Positions 42,209 through 53,112 of a stretch of 64,000 nt of DNA are shown here, piece by piece. Below the pieces are notes generated by a model, which had not been told where the DNA came from, did not search any database, and saw only the letters and a program-made list of their open reading frames with translations. The first letter of the stretch is position 1. The number at the start of each line of letters is the position of its first letter. The position numbers and the translations under genes were made by a program. Source of the stretch: Amaurobius ferox (taxonomy: Eukaryota > Arthropoda > Arachnida > Araneae > Amaurobiidae); assembly GCA_951213105.1 (NCBI GenBank), contig OX578152.1, positions 70,732,680 through 70,796,679 on the forward strand, written 5' to 3'.

Positions 42209-45200
42209 CGGAAATTGAAGAACCTTGCCAAAACAATTTTCCCATTATTCAAGTTTTTGTTGAAGATGTTAAATTGAATGCATTAATCGATACTGGAAGT
42301 TCCATAAATATTATCTATAGTGATGCTTTGCACAAAATCAATCCGAGGAAAGTACAATTAAAACATACATCCACTATTCTAAGAGGAATTGGAAGTCAGA
42401 ACATTTTGGTTGAGAGAAAAGCTTCTTTTCCCATGATCATTGGAAATGAAAGAGATGTGATTGAGTGTTGCATTTTAAATACACCTGCCCCACGAATGTA
42501 CAACATGATTTTGGGAAATGCCTTTCTACATGAGAAACAAGTGACAATTACTTATAGACATAAACGTGTGAATTTTTTGTACTGTAGCATTCCCTTTACT
42601 CAATTTTCGGAATCACAAAGTTTTACTATGATTTCTGACGATGTGCAATTTCAAAGATTCCATAGTTATGCAATAAGCCATGATTTTGACAGAAGAAATT
42701 ACAATTTTACACATGATGTGGATTATAGATCCAAAGACACAAATTTTTCAAGAAATTTTAGAGGATATGAAAATAGGTGTAATAATGGATATTTATTTGA
42801 ACAAAACAATTTTCACAATGAATTTAGAGATGTTGATTTTAGAGATTTTGATGCAAATGGAAATGAAAGGTCAAATATTGAATGTGAAAATGATTTATAT
42901 GAAAGACAGATGAATGACAATGTACATACAGACAGATTTTTGACAAAAGACAATACCAGTGACAATGAAATATTTCAGACAGATTGTGATAAACATGATG
43001 AAGGAAGTTCACAACAAAACAAGGCAATAGGTATTGCCAAAGCATTTAACAAATGTGTTCTACAACCATTTTCTGAATCTTTTATTAAATTAAAAAGAAA
43101 TTACAAAATTAAGAAAGACACGACAATTTTACTTGAACCTATCAATAATAAAGAATTTTCTGCAAACAAAATTTTCGTAGCCAGAAGCATCCACAAAATT
43201 CCTGAAAATGACTTTTTGTATGCAAAAGTTGCAAATCCATCTGAGAAAATTGTTTATATAAACAAAGGTATGAAATTGGGAACTTTCGAAAACATCCATG
43301 AATCTGATATTGACATAAATAATAGAGTTGACATTGAAAACTGTATTGAAGAAAACGAAACATTTGATGCATGGGGAGGAGATTTTGATTTGAAACATAT
43401 GAACTATGCACAAAAAACTTTGCTTTTGAAATTATTAAGTAAATATAAACATGTTTTTGCTAAAAATATGAAAGAATTGTCTGGATGTGACACTATTTTG
43501 CACGAAATTAATCTTGAGTCTGACATACCTGTTAGGCAAAAGCCATACCGCATTCCACACAATTTACAGAAAGAACTTTCACGCCAGGTCAACGAATTGT
43601 TAGATGCCAAAATAATCCAAAGAAGTACTTCTCCTTACAATACTCCGGTGTTGTTTGTTAAGAAACCTGATGGAAGTTATAGGTTAGTAGCCGATTTCCG
43701 AAAGTTAAATAAAATTACGATTGTAGAAAACTATCCGATTCCGAATATATCGGAATTAATCGATAATTTGTCTGGAGCCTTGTATTTTTCGACTCTGGAT
43801 CTAACCAGTGGATTTTACCAATTGTGTTTACATCCTAATGATTATCCAAAAACTTCTTTTTCAACACCTGACGGTCATTTTGAATGGACCAGAACTCCTT
43901 TTGGTCTTAAGAATGCGCCCGCATCCTTTCAGAGACTGATGTCTCTGGTGCTGGCTGGCATATCTGGAATTTATATAGACGACATCATTGTTGCTTCAAG
44001 AACATTCGAAGAACATTTGAAAAAACTAGAAGAAATTTTTGTAAGATTAAGTAAACATGGTCTTAAATTGAAACCTAGCAAATGCTATTTTTTCAGAAAA
44101 ACAATTAAGTATCTTGGATTTTTGGTATCAAATGGAAAAGTACAACCTGATACTCATAATTTGGAAGTTGTAGAAAAATTTAAAATTCCTAAAACAATTA
44201 AGAATGTGAGACAGTTTCTTGGACTCACTGGATTCTATAGAAAATTCATAAAAGACTATGCTGAACTGACACTGCCATTGACAGAATTATTGAAGACTAA
44301 GAATAATGAAAGTAAAAAGAAATTTATTTGGACTAATGAAGCTCAAAAATCTTTTGAAATTTTAAAAGGAAAACTTTTGTCAAAACCAATTTTGACCCTT
44401 CCAGATTTTAGAAAACCATTTATTTTACATACTGATGCTTCAAATCACTCTTTAGGCTGTTATTTGTCCCAAGAAGATGAAAATAAAATTTTGCATCCAA
44501 TATCTTATGCTAGTCGTAAACTTAATGAAGCTGAATGTAAATACAGCGTTGTCGAAAGAGAAGCATTAGCCGTTGTATGGGCTACTAACTATTATAAACA
44601 CTATTTAATTGGAAAACCTTTCACAATTTTTTGTGACCAAAAATCTTTGTCCTTTATATTTAAATTAAAAGATCCTACATCTAGATTGGCAAGATGGATC
44701 GCATCTCTATCACAGTTTGACTATCAAATAGTACATAAACCAGGAAAAGCAAATGTGGTTGCTGATTATATGTCGAGAAATGTAGATGAATGTACAAATA
44801 CTATTGACAATATTCCACAAAGATTTGTGTCACAATATAAAGTTATAAATCAGAATGTTAATCAGAATTTTCCAAGTGTAAATCCAAATTCTAATAGTAG
44901 CAATATAAGAGAATCAGAAGTCAATTTGAATCCAGCCAATACAAATGAAGCAAATGAAATTTGTGCTGTTAATAATAATGAAAGTGAAATGCAAAATGAA
45001 AATAACATACAAAGTGGTCAATTGGAACAAACATTTACTTGTCCTACCTTGCTCATAAGAATTAAGAATGCTCAAAAATCTGACCCAAGGTGCAATAAAA
45101 TTATAGATCTCCTAGATAAAAACATAAAACCTTACCCACAAACTTTGGTATTTTTTAGAAAAGATGATATCTTGTGGTGTACTCATAGACACCCTAAGCG

Positions 45201-46719
45201 TAGACACCAAGAACAAGAAAGAGTTGTTGTTCCGCAGGAACTTGTGTCTGAAATTTTATGGCTGCATCATGATTGCCCTACTTACGCACATTGTGGATTT
45301 AGAAGAACTTTAGCTTCTGTAAGTAGAAAATATTTTTGGCAGGGAATGTATTCCCAAACACAAAATTATGTAGCCTCATGTGAAATTTGTGTGGTAAATC
45401 GTGGTTTTAGAAATAACAAAGCACCCATTCAAAAATTTTCAAGATCCACATATCCATTTGAGCGTATCGCCATGGATTGTGTTGGACCATTACCTATATC
45501 AAGATCTGGAAATAAATTCATACTTGTCATAACTGACTATTTTACAAGATGGCCTGAAGCATATCCCTTGGCTTCAATTAAAACTGAAGATATTTTGAAT
45601 TGCTTAGAGCACTACATGGCTCAGCATGGTATACCTAAATTCATCGTCTCGGATCAAGGGACGAATTTTGTTTCTAGAACAGCTAGATGTTTTTATAAGA
45701 AATTAGGAATAATAAAGAATACTACTACTGCCTACATGCCATCTGTAGACGGTTGTGTTGAAAGATTAAATGGTACTTTGATCAGATCCTTGAAAAATAT
45801 TGCATATAACGATAAAGATAACTGGGACAAATTGATCCATTTTGCTTTATTAGCACATAGAAATGCCATACATGCTTCTACGGGTGAATCACCTGCTTAT
45901 TTACTCTATGGTAGAGATTTAACAGTTCCAAATACTTTGATTGCTGGATTTAAACCTCCGACATATGAATCAACATATGATTATGGGGAAGACATGAGAT
46001 TCCGACTTAAAAGAACATATGATGTAGTAAAAAGTAACTTAGAAAAAGCTGAAAATTCACAAATTTTACAACAGCATAAGAAAGCAAAAATGCCCAATAT
46101 TAAAGTTGGTGATTTAGTGTATCTTTACACTCCCTTTTTGCCTCAAGGCCAGTCAAGAAAACTGAGCTCTTTTAATAAAGGCCCTTTTAAAGTGATAAAA
46201 CAAACTTCTGCTGTCAATTTTTTAATAAAACATGTAATGAATCCCAAAAATGAACAACTGGTTCATGTGAACAGACTGACTCTTTTACCTCCAAGAAGAG
46301 AGGAATTGCAAAGATTTTCAAAACAAACTACTGAAACTCAAAAATTGAACTCTAAGTCAAATAAACTTACTCCTGTGATCACCGCTGAGAAAGACTCTGT
46401 GAAACTAAAATCTTGTTTATCAAAGAATTCAGAAAAATCTCAAAACAAAAAAACTGTGAAACGAGTAAGATTTAATTTGCCAAATAAAAGGGTAAATGAA
46501 AATGCTGTTCATACTAGATCAAACTTTCATGCTAATAAAAGTCAACATTTCACACCTAGAAATAATTCAAATAACTTTGATAATAGAGGAAATGGAAGAA
46601 TCATTTACAACAATAATTTTAGAAATAATTATATACCACACCAAAATCAGTATTATATGACAAACAGAAATACACGTACACCTTATAATCTGAGGAATCA
46701 AAGATTTTCACAATATTAA
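42205..46719 (+). CDS. pol: Pol polyprotein of the gypsy element
   Basis: 1,504 codons from the first ATG. Protease with DTGSS at residues 29-33. A long Asn/Asp/Phe-rich linker (about 140-400). Reverse transcriptase about 440-640, with LDLTSGFYQL (Asp532) and YIDD (590-593). RNase H about 735-860 (HTDAS at 742-746, VEREALAV, and FCDQKS with Asp811). Integrase with an HHCC zinc finger (H1022, H1029, C1059, C1062) and D1091, D1150, E1186 in the D,D35E spacing. Then a GPF-type C-terminal module and a basic Asn/Arg-rich tail. The frame is open in pol phase from 41923, so the true product probably begins upstream by frameshift from gag. All catalytic residues are present, so the enzyme may be active. 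Confidence 0.95.
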   Translation: MTEIEEPCQNNFPIIQVFVEDVKLNALIDTGSSINIIYSDALHKINPRKVQLKHTSTILRGIGSQNILVERKASFPMIIGNERDVIECCILNTPAPRMYNMILGNAFLHEKQVTITYRHKRVNFLYCSIPFTQFSESQSFTMISDDVQFQRFHSYAISHDFDRRNYNFTHDVDYRSKDTNFSRNFRGYENRCNNGYLFEQNNFHNEFRDVDFRDFDANGNERSNIECENDLYERQMNDNVHTDRFLTKDNTSDNEIFQTDCDKHDEGSSQQNKAIGIAKAFNKCVLQPFSESFIKLKRNYKIKKDTTILLEPINNKEFSANKIFVARSIHKIPENDFLYAKVANPSEKIVYINKGMKLGTFENIHESDIDINNRVDIENCIEENETFDAWGGDFDLKHMNYAQKTLLLKLLSKYKHVFAKNMKELSGCDTILHEINLESDIPVRQKPYRIPHNLQKELSRQVNELLDAKIIQRSTSPYNTPVLFVKKPDGSYRLVADFRKLNKITIVENYPIPNISELIDNLSGALYFSTLDLTSGFYQLCLHPNDYPKTSFSTPDGHFEWTRTPFGLKNAPASFQRLMSLVLAGISGIYIDDIIVASRTFEEHLKKLEEIFVRLSKHGLKLKPSKCYFFRKTIKYLGFLVSNGKVQPDTHNLEVVEKFKIPKTIKNVRQFLGLTGFYRKFIKDYAELTLPLTELLKTKNNESKKKFIWTNEAQKSFEILKGKLLSKPILTLPDFRKPFILHTDASNHSLGCYLSQEDENKILHPISYASRKLNEAECKYSVVEREALAVVWATNYYKHYLIGKPFTIFCDQKSLSFIFKLKDPTSRLARWIASLSQFDYQIVHKPGKANVVADYMSRNVDECTNTIDNIPQRFVSQYKVINQNVNQNFPSVNPNSNSSNIRESEVNLNPANTNEANEICAVNNNESEMQNENNIQSGQLEQTFTCPTLLIRIKNAQKSDPRCNKIIDLLDKNIKPYPQTLVFFRKDDILWCTHRHPKRRHQEQERVVVPQELVSEILWLHHDCPTYAHCGFRRTLASVSRKYFWQGMYSQTQNYVASCEICVVNRGFRNNKAPIQKFSRSTYPFERIAMDCVGPLPISRSGNKFILVITDYFTRWPEAYPLASIKTEDILNCLEHYMAQHGIPKFIVSDQGTNFVSRTARCFYKKLGIIKNTTTAYMPSVDGCVERLNGTLIRSLKNIAYNDKDNWDKLIHFALLAHRNAIHASTGESPAYLLYGRDLTVPNTLIAGFKPPTYESTYDYGEDMRFRLKRTYDVVKSNLEKAENSQILQQHKKAKMPNIKVGDLVYLYTPFLPQGQSRKLSSFNKGPFKVIKQTSAVNFLIKHVMNPKNEQLVHVNRLTLLPPRREELQRFSKQTTETQKLNSKSNKLTPVITAEKDSVKLKSCLSKNSEKSQNKKTVKRVRFNLPNKRVNENAVHTRSNFHANKSQHFTPRNNSNNFDNRGNGRIIYNNNFRNNYIPHQNQYYMTNRNTRTPYNLRNQRFSQY

Positions 46720-48986
46720 ATTTTGGTTGAGTTCACAATTTTTCAGAAATTAAATTTTGCAAGAAAGATTTCATTTTAAATTTAAGTTTATACTTGTTTA
46801 AGTTTTTATATTTCAATATTGTCTTTTAAAATAGAATTTATGAAAAAATTGTTGTAATTTTAAAATTTATTGGAAATCTTGCATTTAAAGTAAAAAGTAA
46901 ATAAGTAAAAGTAATTGATTTGTGAACTGTAATTTATGAATGTTTATATTATAATTTAAATAATTGGTAATTTTGTTAATTGACTCTCCTTGGACTTTAA
47001 AATTTTTCGAGAGTCTTGTTTTGATCGACTTTGATTATACTGATGTGTTTTATTGTAAAAAAATGTTTGATTATTTTGTTAAGTTCTTGAATGAAAGTAA
47101 TTAAAATGGTGGTGGTAATTTGTTGTTCCCCTAAGTAAAAGGGAGGAAATTTTGAATTTTGAAAAAGTAAATATTGGAAACTAAATGATTTATTAAAATA
47201 AAATTGAAATTAAAATTAAAATTAATATAAAGTAAATATAAAGAATTTAAGTGATTTGAATTTGAAAATGAAAAGTTTGAATTTGAGAATTTTTGAAAAT
47301 TAATGAAATTTTTTTTGAAGATCAAAAGTAAATGATCTCTTTTGAAAAATGTTTTTGAAACTTTGTTGCTGAGAGAGGTGAAATTTTTGGCTGATGTTTT
47401 GTTGAAATTCTTTTCTCTTGAAATTCCATTTCACATTGTTGTTTTTTTTGACCAGCAGTTTTCAAACATCTACACACATTTCAGTTAGTCATCATATTCT
47501 TATGCTGCAACCTCCTTTTCTAAAAGCTGGCTGGTGGACGCAAACATGGACATATTTACATTGGATCACAGACGAAGAAGCAGCTTAGCAAATTAAAAGT
47601 TCCGAACTTTTGTGGCAGGACTGGAGTCCTGGACGACAACTTGCTCCGAGCCTACCTAGGACGGTTGTGATTGGCCAGGTGGGAAACTGGTGAAGCTATG
47701 AGGATGATGATGATGAAGAAGATGATGATGATGGGATCAGCGCAAGCTGTCCAAAAATTTTGGTGATATCCGTTGCTTCTGAGGCGTGTCCTGGCGTCCT
47801 GTTTCTGCTGCAATCGCTTCCTGCACGCGAGTATTTTTTTTTCTTTTTACACCTCCCTTTTTCTAATTTGGCAACTCGTTAGTCCCCGCCGAGTTTGCTC
47901 TTTAGATGTGTTCCTGCTCTTTTACATAACTGACGTGAATTTCAGGAGAAATTTTTCTCCTTTCTCTCTCTCTCAGTAGACAAATGTATATAAATGTAAA
48001 TTTTTCTTTTGTGACAGGAAATGGTCACTTGTTGAAATAATTACAGAGTGAAAGTTGTTAAAAGTAAAGTAAACTGAAATTTTAAGATAAATTAAATAAT
48101 GTAAATATAAATGAAGAATTTAAAGTAATTTATGAAAGTGTGTCAGAATGAGAAAATTCTGAATTGTCTTGATGACAAAAAGAAGTTGAATTAAAGTTAA
48201 TATTGAATATGTTGAATAATTGTTGAAAAGTTGAAATGTTGAAAAATTGAAGATAAATGTAAATTAAAGTTAATATGTTGAATTTGAAAGTAATTTAAAG
48301 TGAAAGTTAAGATTAAATGAAAGTCTTTGAAATGAAAAATTGAATTAAGAAATTGAAAGTTGAAAGTGACTTTGTTCTCAAATAGTGAGACAAATTTTTT
48401 GAATGAGTAAAAGAATCTCATTACCTGATTATGACAAATTTAAAATTAAATTAATTTTCAATATATGTAATCCTTTAAGAATTTTTGTGTCACTTGTGTG
48501 TTTTGAAAGTGACAAATATTTGAAATTGGTTGATTTTTTTTTAATTGTTTATATTGTTAAGTTTGTAAATTCATATTATATCATATTTTATTTTCATATC
48601 ACCTGGTTGATCTCAATGTTGTCGATTGAGATATTGTGTGTCAGGCAAAGTGCCTTGACAAATTTTTTTGAATTTTGGTGTAATTTAAATGTGAATTTTT
48701 GTAAAGGTTCCTTTAAGATGTGGTGACGTCTTGTCATCCTTTTGGTTTTCTTTTGGTCCTTACCTGTGGTGATGAGTGGCTTGGCCAGTCATTCAGATCT
48801 ACAGTGTTGTTGCTTTTGAGAGAGGTGAACGATCGCACTTTTCTCGCCCAAAATTTTGTTTCAAATTATTTTACACTTACAGGTTCCTAAAACTCTTTGT
48901 AAATTTTTGTGTTTTTGTGTTTTTAAGTGAGAGAAAAATTTTCCTCACTGTGTTCGGAAAATTTTTGCCTCCCAGAAGGGGAGAGC
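46720..48986 (+). other. Long gypsy 3' non-coding region
   Basis: 2.27 kb between pol and the 3' LTR without an envelope-like frame. It includes a GATGATGATG tract (about 47700-47735), many GTTGAAA/GAAAGTTG repeats (about 48180-48380), and 68- and 107-codon frames (47773, 48403) with no recognised similarity. The polypurine tract lies at its end. Confidence 0.7.
48974..48986 (+). promoter_or_regulatory. Polypurine tract
   Basis: AGAAGGGGAGAGC directly precedes the 3' LTR. It would prime plus-strand DNA synthesis. Confidence 0.8.
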
Positions 48987-50178
48987 TGTCATGTCGCAAT
49001 TCTGCGCCATGAGCCCTTTTGTATTTTCTGCGAGAGAAACATCCTTCTCTCCGTTCGTGCCTGTGCTGTGTTTTTTGCTAACCCTTGTCCGTATTGAAAT
49101 CGCATTAAAAAGCGCATTTCGTCGAGAAATCGTTGGATTGTCTGGACTTAGTGTCTGGCCGAGAAGCGTGACGTTTTGCTGACTTGTTGCTAGGAGAGCG
49201 CGCCGTCCAATCAGGAAGAGGCGCATTTTTGCGAAGGAGAACTTTTGCGTGGGCTCAGGCGACCCACACTTCTCTCTCTTCGAGCTGGAAAATTCCGACT
49301 GAAAAGTCGCATCGAAAGTTTGTCTAGAAAAGAGACAAAAGGCGTTTAGCCGAAATGGCTAACTGGCGGAGATGGGCATTTTGGGTTCTAAAGGAAACCG
49401 CCCCTGCATTTCTGGAGATGATTGAAGAAGATCCTGGATACTTACATTAATTATTCTGTACATTTTCTAAAATATATTTTTTCCATTCCAGGAATCTATT
49501 CGACATCGACGCCGAGCTTTGAAGTAGCTATTCAAACTTGTTCGGAGTGTAAAATCGACTGATGGCTAATACTTAAAGTTTTGGACTCTTTATCCCTCCT
49601 CGTGTCCTTTTGAGAACTTTGTTCTACTTAAAATCGTGCACATCTGATGAGAGGTATTTTCTGAAAAGCGTGAAATGTATAATAGCCAGGTAACATTTTC
49701 TTTACGGGAATTTTAATGCCGTACAGCACCGGCATGTTGACGAATGATTTCTAATATTAACAGGCTCATGTCAAAATGTATTTATTGATAACTTAAAATC
49801 TAAATTAAATCATATGATTATTGAAGTGAATTATTGTATGCTATATAAATTTTGAACAGAGCAGAAAGGCAGATTGTGTTATTATAAATGAAGCTCTGAA
49901 TTGATAAATTGATTTTTAAGGTAAAATACTTAAGTGTGATTTAAATAAATAATATTTTGATTTTTACTTTGCTTCTGATTTATTTGAAATGCCTTTAATT
50001 CCTCTGCTATTCACTGCATGTCATCTAACAAACAATTCTGTTAGACTGAGAAAGTTTCTTGCTTGGGTAAATTTAGAATGGTTGATTAAATTGCTAAAAT
50101 TCCACTATACGGCTTCACCGGCTCTTGAGTTGTCTGGTGCGCCTTTGCTTTTGTGAGTTGGCAAGACGCGCCATGACA
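48987..50178 (+). repeat. Gypsy 3' LTR (1,192 bp)
   Basis: Same length and, as far as compared, same sequence as the 5' LTR. Its AATAAA equivalent is at 49944-49949. It is followed by the ACCA target duplication and the rest of composite unit U1. Confidence 0.95.
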
Positions 50179-51007
50179 ACCATATGCTTAATTCCATCAT
50201 CCTCATTCTATTGTTTCATTGTTCCATCATTTAAAATATCCATAAAATTAAAATATCCATTTAAAATATCCAAAAGTTAAAATATACATTTAAAAAATCC
50301 ATATCGTCCCATCATTTAAAATATAAATATAATAATTTATATAGAACAAAGGAGCTCTATTCAGAACCGTGACGTCACCTCCACCTTGACGTCCCCACCC
50401 ACCACCTTCCCTCCTTCAGCGGGGGAGAAACTAAGCGGCACGCTGAGCGGAAAGCCGAGAAATTGAAATTCGGAAACTTTTAAAATCCCGATCCTGTGGG
50501 CAATACGAAATATTTCCTGACCAGATTGGACTTGTAAGAATGCCAGATGTTTGACCTTTCTAAAAATGTAAATTATTAGTCGAAATTATGAGTACTTTTT
50601 ACTATGCGAGAATTTAAAAACCAAAAATCGTTTTCTTGAGCAAAAAGTGAGTTTTGTTTTAAAATCTTTAAAAAATATTAGAAATCGAAATTCAGATTTT
50701 AAATTGATATATTTTTACTCGCAATTGTCTGCTCTTTCTGATGGTGTGATTTGTTTTTTTCTACGACGTCTGGATCGTGGAGAAAAAAGGGCAAAAAGAT
50801 CAAAAAACGGTCGAAATCGCATAAAACATTAAATAACAGAAAAAATAATTAAAATTTTAAAAATCGGTTTTTATGTGTCCCCTTCCCACCCTCCCGGGTC
50901 TCCGATTGCCAAATTTCGTAGCTCTCCGACGCGCGGTCGCTGAACGTATAGTGTATAAGACAGACAGACGCACAGACAGACACACAGACATTGCCTTTTA
51001 TTATTTA
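50179..51007. repeat. Composite unit U1, right part (unit tail)
   Basis: Resumes the unit after the gypsy element. It has an AAAATATCC-type AT-rich block, then a GACGTCACCTCCACCTTGAC segment, a long conserved tail (GCCAGATGTTTGACCTTTCT and onward), TTCGTAGCTCTCCGACGCGC, and the terminal AGACAGACAGACGCACAGAC followed by TTATTATTTA. Unit U2 starts immediately at 51008. Confidence 0.85.
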
Positions 51008-52870
51008 CTAGCCGCCTTTGGCGACCAGCCTGTTCGCTACCCTTGAAAATTCTGACCGTGGCAAATTGTAACCGTGGCACACTCGCTGGCGCGACCTTAC
51101 CAGAAGGTGTAAGGTAACTGTTTGGACGGCCAGGAAGTGCCACCCAATTTAGACCGGAACTCAGTGGGGGAGACATCCACAGGGACCGTACCCTCCTTCC
51201 CCTACCACCAACCTTTCGGAAGGACTTACGATCCCACATGTTTAACGGGATCGTACTCCGCGTGAACGCGGCTGCAGTTTTGGCAGTGGCGGGAATCGAA
51301 CCCGGGCCTACCCAGTGAAATTCCCGCGCGCTAACCACTGGCGTACTTCGCCCTCCGCGACATTTTCCATAACTTTCTTTTTATTCACCGAATTTAGACC
51401 GGAACCCAGTGGGAGAGGCACCCACGGGGACCTACCCTCCTTCCCCAACCACCAACCTCTCGAAAGGACTTACAGACACACATGTTTATTCCGCGTGATC
51501 GTACTCCGCGTGAACACGGCGGGAATTTTGGAAATCGAACACGGGCCTACCGCGTGAAATTCCCGCGCGCTAACCACTGGGCTACTTCGCCCTCCGCGAC
51601 AATCTCCATAACTTTCTTTTTATTCACCCAATTTAGGCCGTACCCTCCTTCCCCTACCACCAACCTCTCAGAAGGACTCACGAACCCACATGTTTAACGT
51701 GATCGTACTCTGCGTGAACGTGGCGTAAGTTTTGGCAGTGGCGGCAATCGAACCCGGACCTACTGAGTGCAATTCCCGCGCGCTAACCACTGGGCTGCCG
51801 CGCCCTCCGCGACAATCTCCATAACTTTCTATATATTCATCCAATTTAGACGGGAACCCAGTGGGGGAGGGATCCACAGGGGCCGTATCCTCCTTCCCTT
51901 ACCACCAACCTCTCGGAAGAACTTACGGACCCACATATTTAACGTGATCGTATTCCACGTAAACACGACGACAGTTTTGGCAGTGGCGGGTATCGAACCC
52001 GGGCCTACCGCTAACTTCCCGCGCGCTAATTTGCAATTTAAAATGACCATATGCTTAATTCCATCATCCTCATTCCATTGTTTCATTGCTCCATCATTTA
52101 AAATATCCATAAAATTAAAATATCCATTTAAAATATCCTAAGTTAAAATATACATTTAAAAAATCCATATCGTCCCATCATTTAAAATATAAATATAATA
52201 ATTTATATAGAGCAAAGGAGCTCTATTCACAACCGTGACGTCACCTCCACCTTGACGTCCCCACCCACCACCTTCCCTCCTTCAGCGGGGGAGAAACGAA
52301 GCGGAACGCCGAGAAATTGAAATTCGGAAACTTTTAAAATCCCGATCCTGTGGGCAATACGGAATATTTCCTGACCAGATTGGACTTGTAAGAATGCCAG
52401 ATGTTTGACCTTTCTAAAAATGTAAATTATTAGTCGAAATTATGAGTACTTTTTACTATGCGAGAATTTAAAAACCAAAATTCGTTTTCTTGAGCAAAAA
52501 GGGAGTTTTGTTTTAAAATCTTTAAAAAATATTAGAAATCGAAATTCAGATTTTAAATTGATATATTTTTACTCGCAATTGTCTGCTCTTTCTGATGGTG
52601 TGATTTGTTTTTTTCTACGACGTCTGGATCGTGGAGAAAAAAGGGCAAAAAGATCAAAAAACGGTCGAAATCGCATAAAACATTAAATAACAGAAAAAAA
52701 AAATTAAAATTTTAAAAATCGGTTTTTATGTGTCCCCTTCCCACCCTCCCGGGTCTCCGATTGCCAAATTTCGTAGCTCTCCGACGCGCGGTCGCTGAAC
52801 GTATAGTGTATAAGACAGACAGACAGACAGACGCACAGACAGACACACAGACATTGCCTTTTATTATTTA
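51008..52870 (-). repeat. Composite unit U2, four SINE modules
   Basis: Nearly the same as U1 without the gypsy insertion: ACTAGCC start, SINE 3' piece, modules with B boxes near 51295, 51533, 51746 and 51994, and the unit tail. It shows the empty gypsy target at about 52043-52050. Orientation is given for the SINE modules. The reading frames on both strands through the modules are a by-product of repeated GC-rich SINE sequence. Confidence 0.88.
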
Positions 52871-52872
52871 AG

Positions 52873-52878
52873 AAGAAG

Positions 52879-52952
<74 letters not shown>

Positions 52953-53037
52953 TATATATTAATATATATATATATATAATATATATTAATATATATATAT
53001 ATATATAATATATATATAATATATATATATAATATAT

Positions 53038-53083
<46 letters not shown>

Positions 53084-53112
53084 ATATATATATATATATA
53101 TATATATTTAAT
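52873..53112. repeat. (AT)n microsatellite, about 240 bp
   Basis: Almost pure TA/AT dinucleotides with a few TAATAT interruptions, between the end of U2 and the start of U3. It may form cruciforms and is a likely place for assembly length errors. Confidence 0.97.

Larger units (their letters stand above)
38996..50178 (+). mobile_element. Ty3/gypsy LTR retrotransposon, complete and young
   Basis: An 11,183-bp element with two 1,192-bp LTRs, a primer-binding site, gag, pol, a polypurine tract and a 4-bp target duplication ACCA (38992-38995 and 50179-50182). The empty target, GACCATATGC, is visible in sister unit U2 at about 52043. Gene order gag, protease, reverse transcriptase, RNase H, integrase (integrase last) is the Ty3/gypsy arrangement. 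No env frame is present. LTRs look identical over all segments compared, so the insertion is recent. It sits on the plus strand within composite unit U1. Confidence 0.96.

Noticed and set aside
48403..48726. Envelope-like gene in the gypsy element
   Set aside because: A 107-codon hydrophobic frame with no signal peptide, cleavage site or cysteine pattern; composition fits T-rich DNA.
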